Positions 46,589 to 57,777 of a stretch of DNA of 64,000 nucleotides are shown here, in pieces. The stretch's first letter is position 1. Each line of letters begins with the position of its first letter. The notes beneath the pieces were generated by a model, which was not told where the DNA came from, did no database searches, and was given only the letters and a program-made list of their open reading frames with translations. Made by a program: the position numbers and the translations under genes. Source of the DNA: Isoetes taiwanensis (Eukaryota > Streptophyta > Lycopodiopsida > Isoetales > Isoetaceae); NCBI GenBank assembly GCA_021234155.1, contig JAJEKV010000022.1:9426934-9490933 (forward strand). Reading direction: 5' to 3'.

Positions 46589-47915
46589 AATTGATATGGT
46601 GGTGTTCGGGGGAGTGGTTATGAGAGCAAGAGAAAGAGAAAAAAAATCAGAATTACTTATCCATGCCTTGTAACCAAACATTTAGGGTAATTAAATTGAC
46701 TACTATGGGCCATTAGAGTTAAAGCTAAGCGCTTAATAAAGGGCAAAAGCCTTTTATCTAAAAATAAGGCATCAGACCTTTAGAAAAAGGTTGGCATGTA
46801 TATAAGGGTGGCTGCAGACAGAATCGTGGCACCAGCATCTTGACCGGCACAGTAGCTTGGCGAACGCAGCTTCTTGAGATCAACTGTCAGAGCCTTCAAT
46901 CCGGATAAACCTCCCAATTTCGATCTTATGTCTTGACGAACCTTAGCATATATTCAGCGTTGTGGATTGATTGCTTCGAGAAGCTTTCAATCGTTTATGA
47001 TCTCCCGAAGCTCAACCTTTCTTTAAATTTGTGTTTTCTCTAGATTGAGGATTCTCTAGAGGTTAAACTGTTCTCCTTCAACCTTTTCTTCTTCCAAGAT
47101 TCGGATTTCTCAGAGGTTCTCTTGCTCAGGATAGCCCGATTGGGTGGTGAGCTTTGCCTTTAAGGGGTGGATTTGTGTCTATTTGCCTTATTTCCTAATG
47201 AATATTGTTGCAGATGATGCATTGAGTTTGCTTTGAGTTTGCAGTTCGTATCAAAATTAGCATCAGAGCACGATTTCAAGTTTCGTTGGAGCTTTATGTG
47301 TTGATTTCCCTAGGATCCTTGAGTGTAATGGTTTCAGAGGGTTTAAGATCTCTGCCAGATTGAAGTTTTCTAGCTAGAACTAGAAATAGATATATGGTCT
47401 TGTATATCTAGAAAGTCCTCCTGAAGGATCTAGTTAAATCTATCAGCAACTAGCCGAATAAAAAATCACAAGACTCTGCCTTGAGGAGTAGAATCTCAAA
47501 ATCCGGATCTGCACAATACCTGGATTAATTGCTGGCGGAATATGAATTACACTGCAGGATAGATTATAGATCACGAATTGAATGAAAATGCACTTGCCAT
47601 GATACTAAACCCTACTGCTGCGAAATTATTTTATCTGGAGCAGAGTCAGGAGCCACCTCCTAAGCCAATTGACTACGAGTGTATTGAACATAAGCTATTT
47701 TGGCATTTCTTAGAGAAAAGTAGTCTTATGGCTTTGAAGCTTGGTCTCCAGTGTAATATCGACGTTCCGAGTTCATTGGCAAATGATATGGTGGTGCTCG
47801 AGGGAGTGGCTATGAGAGCAAGAGAAAGAGAAAAAAAGTTGGAATTATTTATCTATGCCTTGTAACCAAACATCTAGGGTAATTAAATTAACTACTATGG
47901 GCCATTCATTAGAGA
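46589..47915 (+). mobile_element. Retroelement leader or gag-like remnant with direct repeats
   Basis: A segment of about 140 bases beginning TGATATGGTGGTG is repeated directly at about 46591-46733 and 47786-47905. Between them is a leader-like, pyrimidine-rich region (46800-47250) ending in a GCATCAGAGC word at about 47261. That word resembles the initiator-Met tRNA primer-binding site of plant LTR elements. A 95-codon open frame follows at 47578-47865 (MNENALAMILNPTAAKLFYL...) that could be the start of a gag-like protein. Clear LTR ends, protease, integrase and reverse transcriptase are absent. The assignment is tentative. Confidence 0.4.
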
Positions 47916-48257
47916 AAATATGAGGTCTCCAAAGGGCCCTTTATGAAAATAGAGAAAATCCACATCAGTTTTTTGCTCTAGCCAATGAGAGAATAGTGCC
48001 TTTGTTCTTAATCCATACATCCCTGACATGGGATATTGGCTTTAGTCGCCACATGTCTTATTTAGATAGGCCCTTCTCCCAAGGAAGACTCCCAAATCTG
48101 CCACATTTTTCTATGAAAGTCCCTAAAGATTTTGGAATGGAGATTTTGAAGCCAAATCACGTGCAATTAATTTTGGGTGTTGCTCTCAATTTTTGTTTTG
48201 GTGGGGTCGAGCTTGTGTGAAAACCATAGGGTCTCAAAAATGTATGGACAGATTAAG

Positions 48258-48512
48258 TTATGTGTGTATGCAGGGACAGGGTTGGTCCCACAGATCCATT
48301 ATCACCTGGAGGTATGATCCCAGCATCTGGACTGAATCCGCGCTGAGTATGACGTGTAGCAATTGACTAAGCCTGACCAACTTAGTATAGTGCGCCCGGA
48401 TTTGGTCATATCTCGGACATCCCTGTATGATATGGCATTCATCTTCAACGGCCCCCATTTGACAGCATCTACAGAGCCTGTCCTGCTGTGGTTCCCGAGT
48501 CCATGGTCTCAA
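48258..48512 (-). mobile_element. LINE C-terminal zinc-cluster fragment A
   Basis: The minus-strand frame QDRLCRCCQMGAVEDECHII then QGCPRYDQIR is the Cys-Cys-His-Cys cluster that ends the ORF2 protein of many plant LINEs (R-x-C-x2-C ... VEDE-x-H ... CP-x-Y-x2-IR). It ends in WDQPCPCIHT. A near copy lies at 49503-49895. This family differs from the zf-RVT LINE at 44.9 kb. Confidence 0.75.
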
Positions 48513-48684
48513 TGGGAGATGGTGGCGAACTAAAGAGGCGCCTCACAGCAAATAAATGCGCTTGTTTGAACATCCCTAGCCTATTAGGATATGTTCTTAT
48601 TCTTGAGCCCGACTGACCCGACCCCGCGTGCCCAAGTCGGGGCATTTTTGTGTCTTGGATTCTTGTGTATTACTTCTACGACCA

Positions 48685-48731
48685 AGTAGTTGTATATGGC
48701 ATAATTAAATGGAGTGCCATATACAACTACT
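48685..48731. repeat. 16-bp inverted repeat
   Basis: AGTAGTTGTATATGGC and its exact complement are separated by 15 AT-rich bases. The left arm recurs without its partner near 50081-50096 in the duplicated block. Confidence 0.75.
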
Positions 48732-48749
48732 CATCATAAAAGGGCTTAA

Positions 48750-49025
48750 ATCGTGCACATACGGGTAGAATCCTTGCCGTTGGAGCTGCATGCATCAAAA
48801 TTCAACGAAGGAAGGCTCGTTGAACAGCTTGCAAGGTAGCGAATCTGATGGTCTAAAATTCAAGTAGAAATATGGTCTGGCAGAAAAGTTACAGTAGTTC
48901 AAAGCAAGGAGGTTCTGCATTCCATCTTCATGCATCAGGTGCCCATCTATCGTGCCCTTTATTTTTGCGTTGAAAAACATTTTCGGACTTACGATTCAAG
49001 AAGGGTCTGATGAGCGGATCATGGG
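48750..49025. repeat. LINE-associated repeat block, copy 2
   Basis: Near copy of 44055-44345, here followed by CGTCCACGAAGAGAATGATG sequence that is also duplicated at about 49577. Confidence 0.7.
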
Positions 49026-49214
49026 CTGCGGTGAGCAAATTATAGCCTAAGGTGGGCAGATCATGGGCAGTTTTCCTGGGCAGTAGATGGGCAGATGCAT
49101 GGATTATGGAGACCCTCCCCTATCGTCCACGAAGAGAATGATGTGAAACTGTACAAGTATACATATGAGACAAAAAACTGTACAAGTATACATATGGGGA
49201 GGGGAGGGGGGCGT

Positions 49215-49500
49215 CGTGCACATACAGGTGGAATCCTTGCCGCTGGAGCTGCATGCATTAAAATTCAATGAAGGAAGGCTCTTTGAACAGCTTGCAAGGT
49301 AGCGAATTTGATGGTCTAAAATTCAAGCAAAAATATGGTCTGGCGAAAAAGTTACAGCAGTTCAAAGCACGGAGGGTCTGCACTCCATCTTCGTGCATCA
49401 GGTGCCCATCTATCATGCCCTTTATTTTTGCATTGAAAAACAGTTTCAGACTTACGACTCAAGGAGGGTCTGATGAGCGGATCATGGGCTGCGGTGAGCA
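49215..49500. repeat. LINE-associated repeat block, copy 3
   Basis: Third copy of the block, immediately before a second copy of the LINE C-terminal fragment. Copies 2 and 3 lie in the same orientation about 465 bases apart. Confidence 0.7.
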
Positions 49501-49502
49501 AA

Positions 49503-50110
49503 TCATAGCCTGAGGTGGGCGGTGGGCAGTTTTCTTGGGCCGTAGATGGGCAGATGCAGGGAATGGAGACCCTCCCCTATCGTCCACGAAGAGAATGATG
49601 TGAAATTGTACAAGTATACATATGAGACAAGACAGATTAAGTCATGTATGTGTGTGCAGGGACAGGGTTGGTCCCACAGATCCATTATCACCTGGAGGTA
49701 TGATCCCAGCATTCGAACTGAAGCCGCGTTGAGTATGACGTGTAACAATTGACCAAGCCTGACCAACTCAGTATAGTGCACCCGAATTTGGTCATATGTC
49801 GGACATCCCTGTAGGGTATGGCATTCATCTTCAACGGCCTCCATTTGACAGCATCTACAGAGCCTGTCCTGCTGTGGTTCCCCAATCCATCTCATGTCTC
49901 AACGGGAGACGGTGGCAAACTAAAGAGGCCCCTCACAGCAAATATATGCGCTTGTCTGAACATCATAGCCTATTAGGGTATGTTTCTATGAGGACTTCTT
50001 GAGCCCGACCTGACCCGGCCACGTGTGCCCAAGTTAGGGCATTTTTTATGTGTCGTTCTTGTGTATTACTTCTTGACCGAGTAGTTGTATATGGCACAAT
50101 TAAATTGCCT
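49503..50110 (-). mobile_element. LINE C-terminal zinc-cluster fragment B with flank
   Basis: This is a near-identical copy of the 48246-48715 segment. It reads QDRLCRCCQMEAVEDECHTL then QGCPTYDQIR on the minus strand and continues open for 130 codons in total. Flanking sequence is shared on both sides as well, including the TAGTTGTATATGGC word near 50083. The copies probably arose by local duplication of one LINE end rather than by two insertions. Confidence 0.75.
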
Positions 50111-50480
50111 AGGAGCAGGCTTGCTTGGAGCAATGCCCCAAATAGCTTGCTGCAAGTTTGAGGAAGAAAGATTACTGCAACAGCCTGGTTCGGGAGGCCA
50201 AAAGGGCCCTCCCCCCTCTGGAAGCTCAGGCGATTCCTGGTCCACGTATGCAACAAGGGCAGGTCAGAGGTCTCATGGAACGGAGAAGGCTACGCCCTGA
50301 CTTGGAAGTCAAATGCAAAAAACCGCTTCATGGAAATGGACTCTTATCATCTAAATGCCTCTAGCCTCTTATGGCAAATAAATAGATGAGCCGAGAGGGG
50401 CGGGCCTACTTATTTGTTGTAAGGCGTAAGCATATATGTTTAACCCTCTTAACTGGCAAGCCCACATCATAGATCGATAG

Positions 50481-50756
50481 TGTGATGCCAACTATGTCGT
50501 TCACAAGAAATAGAGGATGAAGAACATGTATGGAATAAATGTCCAGCGTATAATTGCATTAGGAGAGGGATAAGCGGTATGAAAAAAGGAATAAGAGTTT
50601 TTGAAGTAGCAAGAGAAATAATAAAGGTAATAAAGGAGATTTAGGAAGAGAACGAGTCAAGGTATAAAAAAAACAAGATGTACCAAGCAATTGAATTGAT
50701 GGCACAGGCTGAGATTCAGTGTCTATACGATCTTCAACGAATATACTTGATGTAGG
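50481..50756 (+). mobile_element. LINE C-terminal zinc-cluster fragment C
   Basis: The plus-strand frame CQLCRSQEIEDEEHVWNKCP then AYNCIR matches the same Cys-cluster family as fragments A and B but is clearly diverged from them. The frame runs on to a final DLQRIYLM with one internal TAG at about 50641. It is an independent, opposite-strand LINE relic. Confidence 0.7.
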
Positions 50757-52932
50757 ATATGTGAGTTTTCATGAGATGCTAGTTTTTTCATCAGAAACTC
50801 CATGAATCGTGCCTTGAATAGTTGCATTTTTGTACAAATAGTGACAAAAATTGTCGAAATTTTTTTGCGTTAGAAGCTTTGCTCGCAGTAACTTCATTAA
50901 AAACCAATTTTATCTTATCAACAAAAATCCTAGCTAGAGTTTCAAAAACGTGAAAATAGAGAAAAACTGAAGATGGAAAACTAGTAGTAGGGGCGGGCTT
51001 GGGACGGGGGTAGGATTTTCAACCCAAAGGGTTGGTGGGGGCAGCAAATTACCAATGTTGCACAAATTTCCCCAGTATGTTGATGAATTTATAGTACAGT
51101 CCATTTGTGAAATCCCATAAGTTAAATTAATAAACGTAAGGTTGCTCTTTGAATCATAAGTGATTTTTTAAGCTAAAACTTTAGTCGAAGTTGTCGGAGT
51201 TTATTCTATTACCCTAATTGTTGGAAATAAGTTTATAGCTTTTTTTGCTTAACAGCCAGCTTTTGCAAAGGCCTCTAGTCAAGCAAGTAAAAGTGAAGGA
51301 ATCTAATAAATAACATTTCTTTTCACCAGTTGTAGTTGGGCATTCTTCAAACTTGAACCTCTAATCATTCACTAAGATAAGTGCATTAGAGATGATTAAG
51401 CAAGAAGCATCCAACCTTTTGGGATTCGCCTTTAGTATTATTTCTGGGGGATTCACCTTTGTAAAGGTGGTTTATGTCATTTATTCATCAAGCTGAGCAA
51501 AACCCCAAAAAAAAAAAAAAAAAAAAAAAAAATACCCCTTATACAATTCTATGCTTTCTCAAAATTTTTACCCCTACCTATAGATTTGGCCCATATTTTT
51601 TCTCAATTATGGAATCTTATAGCACTTATAGTCTCAAATTTTATGGCTTTGTATACCCTTTCGTTAAATTTACAATTTTAGAGCTAGAAAGATTTATATA
51701 AGGCCTTACACGATTACTTTGAGATTGCCATCTTTTCTTGCTCCTTTGTACTGAAATGTGCAAGCATGCATATCAACGTGTATGTGCGAGACGCAAAACA
51801 ATAATGACGAGTGCTAAGATATTTAACAGCCATCCATTGTGCCAATTAGAGAGATTGTTTACGGCTGATGGGCGCTCTAGTGAATTCCCGGCCATCAGAT
51901 ACGAGAATATTCAGAGGGATATTCCCTCTAATGCGATCCCATCCCTACACCTCAGCGGGGGATGGGGTCAAATGCTGATGTGGCCCTATTCCTAAGGGCA
52001 ATTGACAGCCATTGGAAAGGATTCCAATGTGATTTGACTTCAAAATAGCAAGTCCCTATTCCAAGGCATGCTACACACTATTGGAGGCACTAAAGCAGGA
52101 CCGGATCATACTTCTAAATTAATAGACAGTCAGGTTTGTGCCACAAGCTTCCCTGCTACAATAGCCAAGCAGCCCAATAGCAAACCCGGCTGGAAACAAC
52201 ATCCTCATGCCCTCAGCTGCAACTCGGCCACACAGACAACAATTTGCCAGGCCTCAATGCCCAAGCCTTCTTCAGCGCCTGCAAAGACAATGGAGAAACA
52301 AACCGGGGGATTCGAACCCCCTGCACATTGCGCAGCTCCAAGCGGCCTGCCCGCCCTTAAAGGGCAGGGGCTAATCCCATGCACATGCTCAAGCACACAG
52401 ACACCAATGCATTTTCCCATCCTTTTTTTTACTTTTATGTTTAATCATGCACACAATGAGCAACAATAACACAAAGTCACACCTGTCCGAAGCAAAGAAT
52501 CTCTTTAAGTTTCTTTCAGTTTCCACAATGCCAAACACCTGCAATCAAAAAACAGCACAAGCAAATAGGAAAGTGTCATGGCGTCTTCCACATATCTGTG
52601 CAAAATTACTAATGCACAAAATGCAGAACTTAAGATTACATACTCAAATTCGGGTTACTTAGCAATGAAGAGCAAAAAGAAGCCAGGGCATCTAAATTCG
52701 GCACTGTATACCAGTGAATACAAAATAAATAAAAACAAAGGGAGTTATCTATCAAAACCTCTGGAGCACAGCCATATCAAACACTTAAGAAATACCCTGA
52801 ATGGCCCGGAATCGCCCTGAGAGGCCACCGTAGCCAAGGCTACACACCGGAATGGATCATGACCAAGAAAATGAAGCATCTCTTGCATAACAAGCAACCT
52901 ATCTTCCGCTCGTCCCTTACCTTCCAGATCCG
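50757..52932. other. No supported gene
   Basis: It includes an A-tract of about 27 bases at about 51508-51534. At about 52305-52320 there is a tRNA T-arm-like stem (GGGGGATTCGAACCCC, read on the minus strand as GGTTCGAATCC), next to a small hairpin CTGCCC...GGGCAG. No full tRNA fold is visible; it may be a SINE head. Plus-strand open stretches at 52068-52469 lack motifs. Confidence 0.4.
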
Positions 52933-53014
52933 TCCAAGAATGCCTCCTATGGAACTCTCTGCCCGACCTGCTTGCCCACATCCGCGAATAACGTAGCCTA
53001 CTAAACCTAACCAT
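52745..53014 (-). CDS. Unidentified 89-aa open frame overlapping the foldback arm
   Basis: I do not recognise this. The frame begins MVRFSRLRYSRMW and includes EMLHFLGHDPFRCVALATVA. Composition is protein-like (varied, charged and hydrophobic residues alternating), unlike its AT-rich surroundings. Only its first third lies inside the inverted-repeat arm. It may be a piece of a host gene copied here. Evidence for expression is absent. Confidence 0.25.
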   Translation of the reverse strand: MVRFSRLRYSRMWASRSGREFHRRHSWTDLEGKGRAEDRLLVMQEMLHFLGHDPFRCVALATVASQGDSGPFRVFLKCLIWLCSRGFDR

Positions 53015-53160
53015 TACTGAATCTAACCCAAATGAACAACAGTAGAAATCGCAAAGATTCTCTTAGGCCCCATTCATATACACATTTCTCTACAATACAC
53101 TCCAATAACCATTCAAACCTTATGTTACAAACATACCCTTTCACGAACTAGCAAACTATA
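52933..53160. repeat. Left arm of a 228-bp inverted repeat
   Basis: It is complementary to 53387-53614 with only a few mismatches over 228 bases. It overlaps the 5' portion of a minus-strand open frame (52745-53014, 89 codons, containing HSWTDLEGKGRAEDRLLVMQ). The other arm carries the same start region in reverse. Confidence 0.85.
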
Positions 53161-53386
53161 TTGTCTCACCCCATTGTGTATGACCCTTAATAGAATTCAA
53201 TCAGAAGCATTTTAATTTATGACATATTTGGCAAGTAGGTGTCATTTTGCAATATGTATATGTTTCATGTCTTTGTCACAAAGAAGACAGAAGGTTGTAC
53301 ATTTATCTCATATCCTGAGCAAGTTTACTAGCCAAATGACTTCCTGTGTATCTACATATAACTCAACCTCTATGGTGATTGTTGGA

Positions 53387-53614
53387 TATAGTTTGCTAGT
53401 TCGTGAAAGGGTATGTTTGTAACATAAGGTTTGAATGGTTATTGGGGTGTATTGTAGAGAAATGTGTACATGAATGGGGCCTAAGAGAATCTTTGCGATT
53501 TCTATTGTTGTTCATTTGGGTTAGATTCAGTAATGGTTAGGTTTAGTAGGCTACGTTATTCGCGGATGTGGGCAAGCAGGTCGGGCAGAGAGTTCCATAG
53601 GAGGCATTCTTGGA
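53387..53614. repeat. Right arm of a 228-bp inverted repeat
   Basis: Mirror of 52933-53160 after a 226-base spacer. A transcript through both arms would form a long, nearly perfect hairpin. Confidence 0.85.
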
Positions 53615-55504
53615 TTGCAATTCGCATTCATAATGTCTAGGTTTAAAAGGTGTATTGTGTATAATTTGGTTATATATCTATAATTAAAAGGCCTGATGTG
53701 TATCATTTCATTTAGCTAGGATCAAAAGGGTGGTTGTATATAATTTGGTTATATCTAGGATTCAAATCGTGCATCATTTGGTTAGTCCTGGTGGTAGTTA
53801 TTTCTAAAATTAGAAGTTCAATATGTTCTTCACAAAGATAAAGTGCATGAAATATACAAACCTTGTACTTGTGCAATGCTCCTAGGTCAACTTTACAGTA
53901 CCACATTAAGGTTTGACACTTTGTGCAGAAAATGTTTGACACTTGTTGTGTCTAATAGTTAAGTGTCTAGCCTATTTTTAGTGGGAGTCTTATGTAAGAG
54001 AGTACTCACGTCATATAAGAGTGATGTTCCACTAGAGTGGTGTCTCATATTTTAGCCATTTCTATTGGGCCACATAATCAAATAAGAAAAAAATGATTTT
54101 CTACTTTTAAAAATAAGACATGTCCCATTTAGGTTTGGATAGGTTTGGTTTCTCCTTTTAAGGGGAATGGAGTCTTATTTTATACCGACAATGGCATCTT
54201 GTCGATTATATCCTCAGCCGCATCCAGATATCCCATCCGCCCAAGAAGATAATACATTTGCAACTTTCCACCTCCAAAATAGATACATGGCTCGGTCTGA
54301 TAGATATAGAGCAGCACTAGCCTTCATTAATAAAACCAGCATGGCTACATGCATATTAGATGTGAACAAATGTCACATCATCTGGCAGAATTCCTTCCTG
54401 ACATGTTTGCTCATATATTTGAATGGTATTCATCATGGCCATGCTGGGCATATACTAAAATCATTGCACGCCATGATATACAAAAGATCTTGCAAACTTG
54501 CCTTCATAAATTTGCTTGCAATTGAAAAAACAATAAGTTTTTTAAATTGCTTGCTCTTGTAAAGCTTTATCACCTTAGTCTATAGCATGATAATAGACAA
54601 ATACAAGCTTTGCACAAACATTAAACTTTGTGTTACAGGGTTTCTTCCAAGACACTCACTTGTACACTACGCATCAATCTGTTGAAAATTCTATGTTGAA
54701 GCAATCCATTTTTCTAACTGCAAAAGACATTATGAATTCATCTATTATTCACAATTGAAATTTAAATGTATCCAAGTATTAGTGCATGTAATGAAATGCC
54801 TCAAATTCGGAGCCTGCGATGCATAAAAATACATGCCAGTCATTTCCATTAAATGATTTCAACGAGAAAATGGCAATCGATGATGAGTGCAAATGGATCT
54901 GAACGGAACATCATGCAAGAAAAGAATATATAAATCCAAGTTTCACACACATATTAAGATGGCATTTTGTACCAAAATCTTTGGCTTATTTATAAATTCA
55001 ACAATGTAAACATAAATTTGTTTTCCATTTGTATGAGATGGCAAAATAAGACAACGATGTAAAAGATAAACATACACCTTATAGGAGCACTCCTAAAGCT
55101 GATATGTGCTACAAAATTGAGAGTGTGCAGTTCATATTCTAATTGGCCACTAGAGCATAGCCTCCTAATATGATCATGCTCCCAAATGAGATAGGCTTCC
55201 CTAAAGTCCAAGGCAGTGGTTCATGCTATCTTTTTACGTCTTGCACTCTTATTGCTTAAAATACACGTGATGTAAATGCATGTGATGCAGTTAGTAGAGG
55301 TGTTTATGCATATGCAAAATGGGGTCCTCGCATGTTACGGTGTCTCATTTTTACTGTCCTTTTGTCCACCCAAATTAGCACTATTTTTTAGTATTATGGG
55401 AAGAGGGAAATTCAAAATTAACGAGAATATCGGGGGGTGTTTGATTCCCCCTTTCTCGAGGGAGAGAGATCTCGTTTCTTTCTTTCCATCCATTTTTTGT
55501 TCAG
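53615..55504. other. No supported gene
   Basis: Direct-repeat-like phrases AATTTGGTTATAT(A)TCTA occur at about 53657 and 53741. The 131-codon plus frame at 54167-54562 lacks recognisable motifs. Confidence 0.4.
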
Positions 55505-56935
55505 GCTTCTTGTGATCCAATGACTAATGACGAAGACAGGAGGCGGAAATGGCGTTTGCAGAAGCAACGGCAAAGAGCAAGCAAGATGAGGCAACAATTG
55601 TCAAATGAAAATTTAGATTGGAGTATTGAGCACTCAAAAAAGCAATTGCAACATGCAGCCTCCATAATCACGAAAACGTTTTTGGATTTAACAGGTTCGA
55701 TGTCTACAAACCAAAAGAAAGAATTATGGCATCTAGTGGAGAACAGCAAATTTATGTAGGTTGCAGTGTCTGATAAGGAAAAGATTGTCCACAGTGAAAT
55801 TGTTGGTAGCATCCAAGAAACCATACAGCATGTGAAAGGAGTGGAATCCAATGACAAATTAGCAGCAAAAAGAGCAGCATTAGTCATGGCACTTGGGAAG
55901 GTCAGGCATGGCAGCAAAAGATTAGCTGCCAAGGCTTTAGGAATTCATCCAAGGAATTGTTCTAGAGCTAAGAAGCACCGTGTTGCAATTAGTAATAAAA
56001 ACGTATTGTGGGCTCTTGGGGGAAGGAAGAAGATAAAGGATTCCCTGAGCCAAGAAGTGATTGAAAAAGTTGTGGATTATTGGACAAACTACACCAGAGT
56101 TTCGCCTAACTTCAAGGACGTCAGATCTGGCAGAGGAAAACATCCTAAGCATCCAACACATTACCTTGATGTGAGCCAGGTATACTATCTGTAGATCAGT
56201 TTTTTACTAAGTCTTTTTCACGTTTACTAATACTAATATTTTTTATAAGTTTTGAAGTATTGATTCTAATATGATCTGCTAATGGAATTAATCTGCACGT
56301 TCTTCTCGTGGTAGCAAGTCTTAGTGCTATTGATGGTTGATAATGTATCATTTTTTGATATAGTGCTAAGGTTTCTCACCTTTATAATGTTGGTGCCACG
56401 TTTAGTAATTGTGTTGATGTTAGTGCCAATTGTTAGTGATTTTGTAAATGGCGGTGCTAATATTACTAATTTCGTTAATGTTGTTCCACTTGTTAGTAAT
56501 TTTGTCAATGTTAGCACTAAACTTAATCAGAGTTAGTGAAGCACCACCTACCACTCTGATTAGCAATTCTTTCATCTCAATGTCCTAGCACTGGTTAGTG
56601 GTTTGGTTTGCTAAGGGTTATGTTGTAATGCTAATGGAATCAGTAATTAGTTCTAAGTTGCTATTCATTAGCAGTTGTTTTTTCTAGTGGTATTAGCACT
56701 AGCATTTACTAAGTAGTTTTCTATTCTTATTCTGCAGACAGAATTCTTCACTAGTTTCAAGCAAGACAATCCAGATGTTCAAATTAAGCAGAGAGCCTTC
56801 AAGAAATTAAAGCCTTACTTTGTTGTAAAGCTATCTGAATTCAATACCTGTTCTTGCGTTTATCATGAGAGGATGTCAATGCTGAGGGAAGGGGTGAAGA
56901 ACATGAGGAAAAAGTCCATGGTGCACGGTGCAAAT
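55505..56935 (+). pseudogene. DDE-type transposase relic, copy 2 (N-terminal part)
   Basis: The first exon starts at ATG 55520 (MTNDEDRRRKWRLQKQRQRA) and reads to about 56181, with one in-frame TAG at 55757-55759 after ENSKFM. It carries a coiled, basic N-terminus, then AAKRAALVMALGKVRHGSKR and LAAKALGIHPRN (helix-turn-helix-like), then YTRVSPNFKDV and HPTHYLDVSQ. After an intron (about 56182-56738), a second exon encodes TEFFTSFKQDNPD and KLKPYFVVKLSEFNTCSCVY, matching copy 1 at 2712-2560. The reading stops where reverse-oriented LINE sequence starts at about 56930, so the catalytic part is missing. The intron position is shared with copy 1. The intron contains many TTAGTAATTT-type words. 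Confidence 0.75.
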
Positions 56936-57200
56936 TGTTGTGGGTGTGGAGGAAGTGCAGCAGCTACTTTTTCCCAAATGCCCCGGTCCCAATGAAGGAG
57001 AAGGAACTTCACTTTGAACTCATTCCACGTCAGTCTCATTATACCATGCAGATACCATGAGCACACCTGCTGCGCGCCACCGATGTTGCGTCAATGGATG
57101 GACAGAAGAGACCAGGGGACAATCTGCCTGACCGTCACCCAAAGGGATCCACCATGTGTCCTATGCCAATTCTTCGGAATCACATTTGGGTACTTAAATT
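56863..57200 (-). mobile_element. LINE fragment joined to transposase copy 2
   Basis: Minus-strand WNEFKVKFLLLHWDRGIWEK aligns with WPEFQAKFLLSRWDVSLWEK of the LINE at 44.9-46.2 kb. It meets the transposase relic at about 56930. Either the LINE inserted into the transposase or the two were joined by a deletion. Confidence 0.65.
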
Positions 57201-57611
57201 CCGGTTTACAGGTTTGGAACGTAAAATTCACCACATAATGACACGTTGCAAATTTGATGGAAGTTGAATTACAAACATGCTGAAACTTCGCGTATCATAA
57301 AGTTAGTAAAAAAATACACATTCAAGTCTTGCAACCAAGTTTTACAAGTTATTTTGCTAACATACATTTAATATCCCAGTTCAAGATAGTTCCAGCAACA
57401 AAATACTTCCAATTCAAGGTTCTTCTAGCAACAACATACTTCAAGGCCTGCAACAACAGACTTAAGGCATGCAAACAAAATAATGGACAAAACAGTGTAA
57501 ATAAACAAACTGGAGCATAATTCTACAATAAAGGAAAGTATGCACATACTAACAGAGATTTTTCAACATTTTTTCGAGGGTCGGAAAAATAGCTCAAGTT
57601 GATGATTACCT
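57147..57611 (+). repeat. Long direct repeat, left copy
   Basis: TGTGTCCTATGC(C/G)AATTC begins a segment that recurs at about 63653-64000 with about 95 percent identity by eye. The shared part includes GGTACTTAAATTCCGGTTTA and continues to AGCTCAAGTTGATGATTACC. This copy has about 130 extra bases at 57445-57570 relative to the right copy, or the right copy lost them. It encodes nothing recognisable. Confidence 0.8.
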
Positions 57612-57777
57612 GTTGAATGTGATTACCAGACATGGATAACCATTTCAGTCTCAATGTTTAAATAAACTTGCATGCAAAAATGTTTGCACCAATAGTAACA
57701 TCATCTCTAGCATCATCTGCACTTGGCAAATTGAAACAAACAACTAGTTTAAGCATCCAACAACAAGCATGACACAT
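57612..57777 (-). other. Possible last exon of an unidentified minus-strand gene
   Basis: Reading leftward from an acceptor near 57730, DDARDDVTIGANIFACKF ends in a stop near 57667. The residue style resembles the two possible exons at 58.57-59.03 kb. Very tentative. Confidence 0.2.

Noticed and set aside
52300-52390. tRNA gene on the minus strand
   Set aside because: Only a T-arm-like stem and one unrelated hairpin are visible; no acceptor stem or anticodon arm can be drawn.
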